A stretch of 64,000 bases of DNA from Desulfobacteraceae bacterium (GTDB taxonomy: Bacteria; Desulfobacterota; Desulfobacteria; Desulfobacterales; Desulfosarcinaceae): contig JABDIN010000048.1 in the NCBI GenBank assembly GCA_013003715.1, forward strand, positions 1 through 64,000, read 5' to 3'. This document shows, in pieces, positions 44,841 through 54,030 of this stretch; positions within the stretch are counted from its first letter, which is position 1, and each line of letters begins with the position of its first letter. The position numbers and the translations under genes are program-made. Below the pieces are notes generated by a model. It saw only the letters and a list, made by a program, of their open reading frames with translations. It was not told the origin of the DNA and searched no databases.

Positions 44841-46379
44841 TCAGAGACCCTGGGCGGCTTTAACCGGGTGGTTTTTCAGGTATTCCAATCGATTCAGGCC
44901 ATTGATAAACGCATTGGCGCTGGCGGTGATGATATCCGCATCAGAACCGCGTCCCAAGGCCACCAGGCCGTTTTCCTTCAATCTCACGGTAACTTCCCCC
45001 TGGGCATCCGTACCGCCGGTTAAAGCGCTGACGGTAAATCGCACCAGTTCGCAGGTGGAGCCGGTGAGCTCCAGAATAGTGTTGAATGCAGCATCGATGG
45101 GACCGTTGCCATAGGCGGCGCCTTTCACGGAATCTCCGCGGGCGTCGAGTTGGACACTGGCCATGGGCAGGACCGTATTGCCGCTGGTGACATGGATATA
45201 GTTGAGTTTGAATATATCGGGCGTACGGAGAATGCCTTCGGTCACCAGTGCTTCGAGATCCTCATCCATGACGTGCTTTTTCTTGTCCGCCAAATCCTTG
45301 AACTTTTTGAATACAATATTGAGTTCTTCATCGGACAGATCGTAGCCCAGGTCTTTGAGATGCGTACGCATTGCATGACGGCCTGAATGTTTGCCCAGGA
45401 CCAGTTTGTTTTTATTCAGTCCAATGGTCTCAGGCTCCATTATCTCATATGTCATGGGGTTTTTCAGCATACCGTCCTGATGTATGCCGGCTTCGTGAGC
45501 AAACGCATTGGCACCGACCACGGCCTTATTGGGTTGTACCATGATGCCGGTGATCATGCTCACCAGCCGGCTTACCGGATATATTTTCCGGGTATTGATA
45601 TTGGTGGTGACCGGCAGATAATTGGCGCGGGTGTGCAAGGCCATGACCACCTCTTCCAGGGAGGTGTTACCGGCGCGTTCCCCGATACCGTTTATGGTGA
45701 CCTCTGCCTGGCGGGCACCGCAATTGATGGCGGAGATGGTGTTGGCCGTGGCCAGTCCCAGATCATTGTGGCAGTGGATGCTGAGAATCGCCTTATCGAT
45801 GTCAGGGGTGTGGGCCTTGATATATTTTACCAGCTCCGCGAACTCTTCGGGTATGGCATATCCTACGGTATCCGGGAGATTGATGGTGGTTGCCCCCGCT
45901 TCAATGACCGCCCCGAATACCGTGCACAAATATTCCCAGTCCGATCGGGATCCGTCCTCGGCGGAGAATTCCACGTTATCCGTAAGGGATTTCGCATAGC
46001 GCACGGCCTGGACGGCGGTATCGATTACCTGTTCGCGATTCATTTTAAGCTTGTATTTCAAATGAATGTCGGAGGTGGCGATAAAAGTATGTATCCTCGG
46101 TTTTTTAGCATGCTGTATCGCCGCCCACGCCCGGTCGATATCCTCCTTGCTCGTCCGTGCCAGTGCGGCTACCTGGGTTTTTTCGAGTTTTGCGGCGATC
46201 TTTGAAACCGCTTCGAAATCGCCGTCCGATGCAGCGGGAAACCCGGCTTCGATCACATCGACCCCCAGGTCTTCCAATTGCGTGGCCAGTCGCAGTTTTT
46301 CCGCGGTATTCATACTGGCACCGGGCGATTGCTCACCATCCCTTAAGGTCGTATCAAATATGATCACACGTTCCGTCAT
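44841..46379 (-). CDS. leuA: 2-isopropylmalate synthase
   Basis: A 512-residue DRE-TIM metallolyase that condenses acetyl-CoA with 2-oxoisovalerate in the first step of leucine synthesis. FDTTLRDGEQSPGASMN carries the DRE motif, SIHCHNDLGLATANTI the metal-binding His pair, and EVTINGIGERAGNTSLEEVV the conserved GERAG block. The C-terminal 120 residues form the leucine-sensing regulatory domain. AIN CGARQ and the 512-residue size fit the short bacterial LeuA. It is the last gene of the operon, separated from cimA by a 204-bp spacer with a GC-rich hairpin. Confidence 0.94.
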   Translation of the reverse strand: MTERVIIFDTTLRDGEQSPGASMNTAEKLRLATQLEDLGVDVIEAGFPAASDGDFEAVSKIAAKLEKTQVAALARTSKEDIDRAWAAIQHAKKPRIHTFIATSDIHLKYKLKMNREQVIDTAVQAVRYAKSLTDNVEFSAEDGSRSDWEYLCTVFGAVIEAGATTINLPDTVGYAIPEEFAELVKYIKAHTPDIDKAILSIHCHNDLGLATANTISAINCGARQAEVTINGIGERAGNTSLEEVVMALHTRANYLPVTTNINTRKIYPVSRLVSMITGIMVQPNKAVVGANAFAHEAGIHQDGMLKNPMTYEIMEPETIGLNKNKLVLGKHSGRHAMRTHLKDLGYDLSDEELNIVFKKFKDLADKKKHVMDEDLEALVTEGILRTPDIFKLNYIHVTSGNTVLPMASVQLDARGDSVKGAAYGNGPIDAAFNTILELTGSTCELVRFTVSALTGGTDAQGEVTVRLKENGLVALGRGSDADIITASANAFINGLNRLEYLKNHPVKAAQGL

Positions 46380-46466
46380 TGCTTTACTCCCTCACTTTTA
46401 TAAATTCAATATGAGTTAAAAATATATTTCAGCGTCATCACCGGTAAAGCAATGATCAAAGCAAAT

Positions 46467-46500
46467 GCCGCAAGGTGCCAGTGATATCACACCCTGCGGC
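46467..46500 (-). promoter_or_regulatory. Hairpin between cimA and leuA
   Basis: On the minus strand GCCGCAGGGTG pairs with CACCTTGCGGC over 11 bp with one G-U pair, around a 12-base loop that holds TGATATCA. ATTTGCTTT follows, a poor terminator run. It may weaken transcription into leuA or protect the upstream mRNA end. No Leu-rich leader peptide is seen after it. Confidence 0.4.
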
Positions 46501-46583
46501 GATAATCTCCACATCTAAACTATTTTTTATGTATATTATCAAAACTATAAATCCTCTTGATCATGTTTTTCATGCGTCCGGGT

Positions 46584-48215
46584 TTACACCGCCCGGCATT
46601 TTTTCTCACCATGTTTCTGCCGGGATTCTTTTGCCAGTTTGTATTGAAAACTGTCGGCCAACGCCTGCCAGCTTGCTTCAATGATATCTTCGGAAACACC
46701 GATGGTAGACCAGATTTCATCCTGATCCCTGGATTCGATGAGCACCCGCACCAGGGCTTCGGTGCCTTTACGGCCGTCGATCACACGTACTTTGAAATCC
46801 ACCAGTCGCATGGTATCCAGATCCGGGAAAAAACTTCCAAGGGCTTTTCTCAAAGCGTTATCGAGGGCACTCACCGGCCCCTGACCTTCAGCAGCGGTTA
46901 TTTCATGGTTGTCGCCCACCGCGATTTTCATGGTGGCATGCGCGGTACAGGGCCGGTCTTTGTCTTTTTCAATGGTCACGCGAAAGGCTTCCAATTCAAA
47001 CAACGGCTTGAATTGTTCGGTGAATTTTTCCAATAATATTTTCAACGATCCGTCCGCTGCATCGAATTGATATCCTTTTTCTTCAAGAGTCTTGATTTCA
47101 TCCACGATTTTCCGGCTGTCATAGCCATTGGCGCCCAGAACCACCCCCAGCTCCCTTGCCTTGTACTCCACATTGCTTTTTCCGGACAGGTCCGACACCA
47201 GCACCCGCCGAATATTTCCGACGGTTTCAGGGCGTATGTGTTCATAGGCCACCGGCATTTTCATGATGGCATTCACGTGGATCCCGCCTTTGTGGGCAAA
47301 AGCGCTACGGCCGACGAAAGGCCGCGAGTTCATGGGGGTCATATTGGCGGTCTCGCTTACGAATCTTGACAGGTTCTTTAATTTGGCGAGGTTAGCACTG
47401 GTGATGCAAGCGCTGCTCATTTTGGTGCACAGGATCGGAATAATCGATGTCAAATCCGCATTACCACAACGTTCACCATAGCCGTTTACAGTGCCCTGTA
47501 CCAATACCGCACCGGCGCGAACGGCTGAGACGGCGTTTGCAACGGCCAGGCCGCAATCATTGTGGGTATGTATGCCGAATTTCAGGCTAAGATCATCCGG
47601 AGCCACACCCTGGTGTTCCGCCAGCCTGTTGCGAACCGATTGCATGATGGATTCAATTTCAAACGGCAGTGAACCGCCGTTCGTATCACAAAGTACCAGA
47701 TATTCCGCCTTTCCCTCGATGGCGGCTTCAAGCGTCCGGACCGCATAGTCCGGGTCATCCTTGAACCCGTCAAAGAAATGCTCGGCGTCATAAATCACCT
47801 CACGCCCCTTGGCGTTCAAGTATTGGACACTCTCCCTTATCATGGCCAGGTTTTCCTCGGGCGAATTCTCCATTATTTCTTCAACATGAAGCATCCAGCT
47901 TTTTCCAAAAATGGCCACTGCTGGTGTTTCCGCCTCCAGAAGGGCTATCAGATTCTTATCCTCATGGCATTGTGAGTTTGGTTTGCGCGTGGCACCGAAT
48001 GCGGTCAACTTGCCGTTTTCAAATGATTCCCCACGGGCCATATCAAAGAAGGCCATGTCCCGGGGATTGGAGCCCGGCCACCCGCCTTCAATGTACTGGA
48101 TACCCAACTCATCCAACCGTTTGGCGATTTTCAACTTCTCAGCAGCGCTGAAATTGATGTTTTCTCCCTGTGTGCCGTCCCGCAAGGTGGTGTCGTATAT
48201 AAGCGTGGGTTCCAT
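46584..48215 (-). CDS. cimA: (R)-citramalate synthase
   Basis: A 543-residue DRE-TIM enzyme that condenses pyruvate with acetyl-CoA to citramalate, giving 2-oxobutyrate without threonine deaminase. The opening YDTTLRDGTQGENINFSAAE and GIQYIEGGWPGSNPRD (GGWPG in place of the GFP of LeuA) are typical of CimA, GIHTHNDCGLAVANAV carries the metal ligands, and VQGTVNGYGERCGNADL the conserved loop. A C-terminal LeuA-type regulatory domain follows. CAGGAG precedes the ATG. With ilvBNCD it makes isoleucine from pyruvate. Confidence 0.93.
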   Translation of the reverse strand: MEPTLIYDTTLRDGTQGENINFSAAEKLKIAKRLDELGIQYIEGGWPGSNPRDMAFFDMARGESFENGKLTAFGATRKPNSQCHEDKNLIALLEAETPAVAIFGKSWMLHVEEIMENSPEENLAMIRESVQYLNAKGREVIYDAEHFFDGFKDDPDYAVRTLEAAIEGKAEYLVLCDTNGGSLPFEIESIMQSVRNRLAEHQGVAPDDLSLKFGIHTHNDCGLAVANAVSAVRAGAVLVQGTVNGYGERCGNADLTSIIPILCTKMSSACITSANLAKLKNLSRFVSETANMTPMNSRPFVGRSAFAHKGGIHVNAIMKMPVAYEHIRPETVGNIRRVLVSDLSGKSNVEYKARELGVVLGANGYDSRKIVDEIKTLEEKGYQFDAADGSLKILLEKFTEQFKPLFELEAFRVTIEKDKDRPCTAHATMKIAVGDNHEITAAEGQGPVSALDNALRKALGSFFPDLDTMRLVDFKVRVIDGRKGTEALVRVLIESRDQDEIWSTIGVSEDIIEASWQALADSFQYKLAKESRQKHGEKKCRAV

Positions 48216-48332
48216 TTATTTCTCCTGAATACCGCTTGTCCATCGAGGGAGACAACACGGGACATAGCCGGTGGATGCTGTGGGCTTCGCTCGTGCGGCC
48301 TCGAAACGACAGGACAAACGGCACAATTTGAT

Positions 48333-49382
48333 TTATTTTCTGTTCTCCGGTCTGAGGGACCTGACCGAAGTTCCGGTTTTCCACATTTCGGAATTGTGAA
48401 TTTCATCCAGTTCTTTTTTCAATTGTTCCCGGTAATCCGGAGCACTGTTACTGTCAAGCGTCCGTTTCGTCTCTTTTCCGGAGATGACACTCTCATACAA
48501 TTCATCGAATACCGGTGCGACGGCATCCCTGAATCTGGGAGACCAGTCCAGCGCTCCCCGTTGCGCCGTCGTGCTGCAATTGGCGAACATCCAGTCCATA
48601 CCATTCTCGGCCACCAGGCGGATCAGGCTCTGCGTCAGTTCTTCCACGGTCTCATTGAAAGCCTCGGAGGGGCTGTGCCCATGCTTGCGCAACAGTTTAT
48701 ACTGGGCTTCCATCACACCCGCCAGGCACCCCATCAAAACACCGCGTTCCCCGGTGAGATCACTGTAGACTTCATTTTCAAAGGTGGTTTGAAACAGATA
48801 ACCGGAACCTATGGCGATGCCCATCGCCAGTGTCCGGTCCTTGGCACGGCCGGTATGATCCTGATGTACGGCGAAGCTTGAATTGATACCGCTGCCGTCA
48901 AGGAAATTGCGCCGGACAGTCGTGCCCGATCCTTTGGGCGCCACTAGAATCACATCCACATCATCAGGGGGGATGATGCCGGTCTGATCCTTGTAAACGA
49001 TCGAAAAACCGTGTGAGAAATACAACGCATCACCCAGGTTCAGGCACTCTTTTACCTTCGGCCACATGGCCACTTGTCCTGCATCGGACAACAGGTATTG
49101 AATGGTGGTGCCGCGTTTGGCGGCTTCTTCGATGGAAAACAATGTCTTTCCGGGAATAAAACCGTCGGCAACGGCCCGGTCCCAAGATACGCCGCCTTCA
49201 CGCTGGCCGATGATAACATCGACCCCGTTATCGCGCATATTCAATGCCTGTCCCGGTCCCTGAACACCATATCCCAGTATGGCAACGGTTTCTTTTTTCA
49301 GGACGTCTCTGGCTTTTTCCAGAGTGAACTCCTCGGATGTGATCACTTCTTCAGTGGTGCCGCCAAAATCGATTTGAGCCAT
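48333..49382 (-). CDS. ilvC: Ketol-acid reductoisomerase
   Basis: A 349-residue class I KARI that isomerises and reduces acetolactate or acetohydroxybutyrate with NADPH. GYGVQGPGQALNMRDNGVD is the dinucleotide-binding loop, VILVAPKGSGTTVRRNF the next block, and DLTGERGVLMGCLAGVMEA holds the metal-binding Asp/Glu. AAAGGAG precedes the ATG. It lies between ilvN and cimA on the minus strand. Confidence 0.94.
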   Translation of the reverse strand: MAQIDFGGTTEEVITSEEFTLEKARDVLKKETVAILGYGVQGPGQALNMRDNGVDVIIGQREGGVSWDRAVADGFIPGKTLFSIEEAAKRGTTIQYLLSDAGQVAMWPKVKECLNLGDALYFSHGFSIVYKDQTGIIPPDDVDVILVAPKGSGTTVRRNFLDGSGINSSFAVHQDHTGRAKDRTLAMGIAIGSGYLFQTTFENEVYSDLTGERGVLMGCLAGVMEAQYKLLRKHGHSPSEAFNETVEELTQSLIRLVAENGMDWMFANCSTTAQRGALDWSPRFRDAVAPVFDELYESVISGKETKRTLDSNSAPDYREQLKKELDEIHNSEMWKTGTSVRSLRPENRK

Positions 49383-49515
49383 TATTTTCTCCTTTGATGT
49401 GTTTTCCCGGTTTATGTGCCCGGATAACCGTTCTCCGGCATCCGGGTATTCCGGAAAGATATAATATTGTGTGATTTCTGATTTTTATGCGTATCGATCC
49501 TCAGCATTGATTATC

Positions 49516-50076
49516 CTATTTTACCGGCGGCTCACGAAATAACGCAATGGCGCCGGTTCTTGCTATTTTTTTTATGCCCATGGGTTTGAGCAGATTGATG
49601 AGAGCCGTCATTTTTTCCTCATTCCCCGTGGCTTCAATGGTGTAATATTCGGGGCCCACATCAACGACCTTGCATCTGAAAATATCAACGATGCGGAGTA
49701 TTTCATCCCGGTCTCTGGGTTGGGCCCGCACGCAAATCAAGGCCATCTCCCGCTGCACCGCGCGGGTATCCGACAGATCCCTCAATTTGATGACGTTGAT
49801 CAGTTTTCGAAGTTGCTTCTCAATCTGTTCCATCAGCGGCGGGTCCGCCATGGTGACGATGGTAATCCGCGATACCATCGGATCGATGGTGGGCGCCACA
49901 CATAAACTCTCAATATTGAACCCGCGGCCGCTGAACAACCCAACCACCCGTGACAAAACACCGGGTTTATTATCCACCAGCATGGTAATCGTATGCTTTT
50001 CAATATCCACGATACGTTTCCTTTCCACCGCTTGCTCACTGGACCCCGTTGCCATTGGCGTGGTGATCCGATTCAA
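49516..50076 (-). CDS. ilvN: Acetolactate synthase small (regulatory) subunit
   Basis: A 186-residue regulatory subunit. The ACT domain starts HTITMLVDNKPGVLSRVVGL and includes FSGRGFNIESLCV and MVSRITIVTM, the valine-binding region, and the C-terminal half is the usual IlvH extension. The annotated start is TTG 50076, 24 bases after ilvB, with a poor ribosome-binding site, so translation is probably coupled to ilvB; ATG 50055 is an alternative. Confidence 0.9.
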   Translation of the reverse strand: MNRITTPMATGSSEQAVERKRIVDIEKHTITMLVDNKPGVLSRVVGLFSGRGFNIESLCVAPTIDPMVSRITIVTMADPPLMEQIEKQLRKLINVIKLRDLSDTRAVQREMALICVRAQPRDRDEILRIVDIFRCKVVDVGPEYYTIEATGNEEKMTALINLLKPMGIKKIARTGAIALFREPPVK

Positions 50077-50099
50077 TTCATCAGGTGTCTGTTCCGTTC

Positions 50100-51785
50100 C
50101 TATACCAACAGCATTTCAGTGATCGGTTCCCCCGCCGGTACCATGGGATAAACACATTCTTCCTTTTCAACCACAAAATCCATAATTACCGGGCCATTGT
50201 ATGCGAGGCCTTCCTTCAATACCGAGTCCACCTCATCAGGTTTCACGGCACGCAGTCCCTTTGCCCCATAGGCTTCCGCCAGTTTGACAAAATCCGGCGC
50301 ACAGTCCATACAGGTTGCTGCATAACGTTTTTGATAAAACAATTCCTGCCATTGGCGGACCATGCCCAGGTAGCCGTTGTTCAGGATGACAATTTTTACC
50401 GGGAGCTTGTGCTGAACCGCCGTGGCCATCTCCTGAATATTCATCTGGATGCTGCCGTCCCCGGCGATATCCACAACCAGACTGTCCGGAAATGCGGTTT
50501 GAGCGCCAATGGCCGCAGGCAGGCCAAACCCCATGGTCCCTAATCCGCCGGAAGTCAGAAACTGCTGAGGACGGTCGTAGTGGAAATACTGGGCCGCCCA
50601 CATCTGATTTTGTCCCACTTCTGTTGTGATGATGGCTTCCCCGGCAGTCAGGTCAAACAATCTTTCGATCACATATTGGGGTTTTATGGTTTTCTTTTGA
50701 ACATAGGCCAGCTTATGGGCGCGTTTCCATTCTTCGACCTGGTCCAGCCAGGGTTGCCGGATACCTGTAAGATCACCTAAGTCGGCTTTATCAATGAGCG
50801 AATTCAATTTTTTGAGACTCGTCTTGCAATCGCCCACAACAGGTACCGCCACCGAAATATTTTTGCGGATGGACGTGGGATCGATGTCGATATGAACGAT
50901 TTTGGCCTGTTCTGCGAAACAATCGGTTTTGCCGGTAACGCGGTCATCAAACCTCACCCCCACGGCGATCATCAGGTCGCAATGTCCGGTGGACATGTTG
51001 GCCCGATACGTTCCATGCATGCCGATCATCCCCAGGCTCAGCGGGTCGGACCCGGGGAATCCCCCCAACCCCATGAGGGACATGGTCACCGGTATTTTTG
51101 TTTTTCGCGCAAAGCGGCTGAGTTCCCCGGCCGCTTTCGACAGGATAATACCACCACCGGCAAAAATCATCGGCCGTTGTGCGGTTTTGATCAGATCAAC
51201 CACTTTTCGCAGTTGTTTGGCATTGGGTTCATATTTCGGATTGTAGGACTTGATTTTAACCGGTCCGAGTTTCTCATATTCTGCCGTACCGCTGGACACA
51301 TTCTTGGGAATATCGATCAGCACCGGACCCGGACGGCCGGATCGGGCGATGTGAAATGCTTCCTTGACGGTTTGCGCCAAATCGTCGGTACTGGCCACCA
51401 GATAATTATGTTTGGTGCAGGGACGGCTTATGCCGACGATATCAACCTCCTGAAAAGCGTCATTGCCGATCAGATGTGTCGGCACTTGTCCGGTGAGGAT
51501 CACCAACGGTATTGAATCCATGTATGCGGTCGCAATCCCGGTAACGGCGTTTGTGGCACCGGGACCTGATGTGACGAGGCACACACCGACCTTGCCGGAT
51601 GCCCTGGCATATCCATCGGCCGCATGAACGGCGCCTTGCTCATGACGAACAAGGACATGATGGATATCCGTATCCATCAGGGCATCATAAATGTCGATCA
51701 CCGTACCGCCGGGAAATCCGAAAATAGTGCCCACGCCTTCTTCTTTTAGCGCCTCTATTAAAATTTGCGATCCACTCAGTTTCAT
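50100..51785 (-). CDS. ilvB: Acetolactate synthase large (catalytic) subunit
   Basis: A 561-residue thiamine-diphosphate enzyme that makes 2-acetolactate and 2-aceto-2-hydroxybutyrate. FGFPGGTVIDIYDALMD opens it, HEQGAVHAADGYARASGKVG holds the catalytic Glu, and DIAGDGSIQMNIQEMATA is the ThDP-metal motif GDGS-x-N. VILTGQVPTHLIGNDAFQE is also typical. The start is ATG 51785, with a GGTGG site ahead, rather than the earlier 51818. ilvD lies 105 bp upstream on the same strand and ilvN follows directly. Confidence 0.94.
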   Translation of the reverse strand: MKLSGSQILIEALKEEGVGTIFGFPGGTVIDIYDALMDTDIHHVLVRHEQGAVHAADGYARASGKVGVCLVTSGPGATNAVTGIATAYMDSIPLVILTGQVPTHLIGNDAFQEVDIVGISRPCTKHNYLVASTDDLAQTVKEAFHIARSGRPGPVLIDIPKNVSSGTAEYEKLGPVKIKSYNPKYEPNAKQLRKVVDLIKTAQRPMIFAGGGIILSKAAGELSRFARKTKIPVTMSLMGLGGFPGSDPLSLGMIGMHGTYRANMSTGHCDLMIAVGVRFDDRVTGKTDCFAEQAKIVHIDIDPTSIRKNISVAVPVVGDCKTSLKKLNSLIDKADLGDLTGIRQPWLDQVEEWKRAHKLAYVQKKTIKPQYVIERLFDLTAGEAIITTEVGQNQMWAAQYFHYDRPQQFLTSGGLGTMGFGLPAAIGAQTAFPDSLVVDIAGDGSIQMNIQEMATAVQHKLPVKIVILNNGYLGMVRQWQELFYQKRYAATCMDCAPDFVKLAEAYGAKGLRAVKPDEVDSVLKEGLAYNGPVIMDFVVEKEECVYPMVPAGEPITEMLLV

Positions 51786-51889
51786 AATTCCACCTCGTTC
51801 CTCTAAGGTCGTATTCATTCAGTTCATTTCCCAATTTTTACGTTGTCCCTTTATACCGATATACCGAATGATGTTGTGGTGATTAATGT

Positions 51890-53572
51890 TTATCCGGGAC
51901 TACTCCGGACGATGGCGCCCAGGTGTGCGGAAGACACCATGCTGGCGTATCTCGCCATGTATCCGGATTTGATTTTGGGTTCCGGCGGTGTCCAGTCCGC
52001 CAGGCGTTGTTTGATGATATCCGGTGTCAACGAAACCGATATGGATTTGCCCGGAATATCGATCACAATTTCATCGCCATCTTCAACCATCGCCAACGGG
52101 CCACCGGTGGCGGCTTCCGGAGAAATATGGCCGATTGCCGCGCCTCTTGTGCCCCCGGAAAACCGTCCGTCCGTCAACAGCGCCACATGAGCATCCAGGT
52201 CCATGCCGGCGATGGCCGATGTCGGTGTGAGCATTTCCCGCATGCCCGGACCGCCCTTGGGGCCTTCGTATCGAATGACGATCACGTCTTTTTTCTGGAT
52301 GTCGCCTTCCATGATGGCACGGGTGGCGGCTTCTTCCGAGTCGAAAACCCGCGCCGGACCGCTATGGCGAAGCATGTCGTTGCATACGGCGGACTGTTTG
52401 ACCACGCATCCTTCCGGCGCCAGATTCCCGAACAGGACAGCCAGGCCGCCTTGCTCGTGGTAGGGGTGATCCACCGGCCGGATGACTTCCGGATCCGTTA
52501 TCTTCGCTGTTTTCAGTGTCTCTTTAAGCGGAGTACCGGAAACGGTCATGCATTCTTCATGAATGAGGCCCATACCATGGAGTGCTTTCATAACAGCCCC
52601 GATACCTCCCGCCCGGTTCAGATCTTCAATCCGGTGCGATCCGCCCGGGCTCAGGGCACATAGATGAGGTGTTTTCAGGCTGATCTCATTAATCTTATTC
52701 AATTCAATGGCCAAACCGGCCTCCCGGGCAATGGCGGTCAGATGCAGGACGGTGTTGGTGGAGCAGCCCAACGCCATATCGACAACCAGTGCATTTTCAA
52801 TGGCCTGGGGTGTCAGGATTTTCCGGGGGGTGATGTTGTTTTCCAGCAGATGAAGAATTTTCATACCGGTCTCTTTGGCCAATCGGATTCTGGCGGACAT
52901 CACCGCCGGAATGGTGCCGTTTCCGGGGAGGGCCATACCGATGGCTTCGGTCAGGCAATTCATGGAATTGGCCGTGAACATGCCGGCACATGAACCGCAA
53001 GTGGGGCAGGCGGCATTTTCAACCTCCTCCAATTGCGCCTCGGACATCCGTCCGGTTTTCACCGCGCCCACCGATTCAAATACGGTGATCAGATCGATTT
53101 TGCGCCGCCCGTTTTCAGTTGATATTTCACCGGCCAGCATGGGGCCGCCACTGATGAAAATGGCCGGCAGGTCCAACCGTGCAGCCGCCATTAGCATACC
53201 GGGAACGATTTTGTCGCAATTGGGGATGAACACCACGGCGTCCAGGGCATGTGCATTGACCATGACTTCCACGGAATCCGCTATCAACTCGCGGCTGGCC
53301 AGTGAATATTTCATGCCGTCATGATTCATGGAGATACCGTCGCAAACACCGATGGTACTGAATTCAATGGGGGTGCCGCCGGCCATGTAAATGCCGGCCT
53401 TGACCGCATCGGCTATTGTGTCCAGATGAATATGACCGGGTATGATGGTGTTCGATGCGTTGGCCACCCCGATCAACGGGCGTTCGATCTCTGTCCGGGT
53501 ATAGCCCATGGCTTTAAACAAAGATCGGTGGGGAGCTCGCTCAATTCCTTTTTTAACATTATCACTTCGCAT
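51890..53572 (-). CDS. ilvD: Dihydroxy-acid dehydratase
   Basis: A 560-residue iron-sulfur dehydratase acting after IlvC in valine and isoleucine synthesis. The cluster cysteines are visible in [16 protein letters not shown] and [19 protein letters not shown], and the conserved [15 protein letters not shown] and [20 protein letters not shown] are present. AGGA eight bases ahead supports ATG 53572. It is the first structural gene of ilvDBNC-cimA-leuA and follows the leader/attenuator. Confidence 0.95.
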   Translation of the reverse strand: MRSDNVKKGIERAPHRSLFKAMGYTRTEIERPLIGVANASNTIIPGHIHLDTIADAVKAGIYMAGGTPIEFSTIGVCDGISMNHDGMKYSLASRELIADSVEVMVNAHALDAVVFIPNCDKIVPGMLMAAARLDLPAIFISGGPMLAGEISTENGRRKIDLITVFESVGAVKTGRMSEAQLEEVENAACPTCGSCAGMFTANSMNCLTEAIGMALPGNGTIPAVMSARIRLAKETGMKILHLLENNITPRKILTPQAIENALVVDMALGCSTNTVLHLTAIAREAGLAIELNKINEISLKTPHLCALSPGGSHRIEDLNRAGGIGAVMKALHGMGLIHEECMTVSGTPLKETLKTAKITDPEVIRPVDHPYHEQGGLAVLFGNLAPEGCVVKQSAVCNDMLRHSGPARVFDSEEAATRAIMEGDIQKKDVIVIRYEGPKGGPGMREMLTPTSAIAGMDLDAHVALLTDGRFSGGTRGAAIGHISPEAATGGPLAMVEDGDEIVIDIPGKSISVSLTPDIIKQRLADWTPPEPKIKSGYMARYASMVSSAHLGAIVRSSPG

Positions 53573-53593
53573 GGACGGATTCCTTTTTTGCCC

Positions 53594-53633
53594 AAAAAAA
53601 ATCCGTTACCAGCCTTGGGGCTGATAACGGATT
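53594..53633 (-). terminator. Attenuator terminator ahead of ilvD
   Basis: On the minus strand AAATCCGTTATCAGCC pairs with GGCTGGTAACGGATTT over 16 bp with one G-U pair and a CCAA loop, followed by TTTTTTTT (the run overlaps the stem end). It begins 26 bases after the stop codon of the leader peptide and ends about 22 bases before ilvD, the layout of a ribosome-mediated attenuator. Confidence 0.85.
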
Positions 53634-53658
53634 TTGTGTTTTTCTGGGTGGTCTTTAG

Positions 53659-53757
53659 CTAAGCCATTATCATCCCCGGTGCCCCGTAGTCGCTAATAAG
53701 GACGACCACGAGGACAAGAATAAGAATAAGGGTGACAAGGACGAGCCGTGTATTCAT
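53659..53757 (-). CDS. Branched-chain operon leader peptide
   Basis: A 32-residue peptide, MNTRLVLVTLILILVLVVVL then ISDYGAPGMIMA. Twenty of its residues 5-21 region and nearby are Leu, Ile or Val in an almost unbroken run, the hallmark of an ilv leader whose translation senses charged Leu, Ile and Val tRNAs. The E. coli ilvGMEDA leader has the same length and a similar glycine/alanine end. A strong terminator follows. GAGGAG lies 14 bases ahead of the ATG, a long spacing. If ribosomes stall in the run, the terminator should not form and ilvD is transcribed. Confidence 0.85.
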   Translation of the reverse strand: MNTRLVLVTLILILVLVVVLISDYGAPGMIMA

Positions 53758-53787
53758 GATAATTTAAAAATCTCCTCAATTACGGGA

Positions 53788-53816
53788 GCGATAACAAAGG
53801 CGGGGTAGGATGTCAA
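53788..53816 (-). promoter_or_regulatory. Candidate promoter of the ilv leader transcript
   Basis: On the minus strand a perfect TTGACA (53816-53811) is followed after 17 bases by TATCGC, or after 16 by TTATCG, a weak -10. The predicted RNA would start some 20-25 bases before the leader peptide ATG. Confidence 0.45.
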
Positions 53817-53992
53817 GTGAATTAATACATTTAATTGTAAGCGCGCATATAATAGGCAGCCTTGAACTGACTATCGGTATTATCCATGACTTGACGCCGA
53901 AGATGGACGTCGAATTGGCCTTGTCGGAGGATTTGACCCGTACCGTACCGGATTTCAACGTCCAGGTGAGGTTCACCTACGCATTTGAATAG
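53810..53992 (+). pseudogene. Possible 3' remnant of an outer-membrane beta-barrel gene
   Basis: The frame ends in MDVELALSEDLTRTVPDFNV and QVRFTYAFE, which looks like the last strands of a DUF3187-type outer-membrane barrel protein (alternating residues, SEDL...PDF...). An in-frame stop is only six codons upstream of the ATG, so at most 60 residues remain, and the frame overlaps the ilv promoter on the other strand. The similarity is from memory of such C termini and is weak. Confidence 0.25.
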
Positions 53993-54030
53993 TGCGTGGG
54001 GCAGGGTGCAATGATAAACTGCCGGATCGA

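Noticed and set aside
45387-46205. 272-residue open frame on the plus strand
   Set aside because: It is antisense to leuA, which has all family motifs.
51923-52663. 246-residue open frame on the plus strand
   Set aside because: It lies entirely within ilvD on the other strand and lacks any domain pattern.
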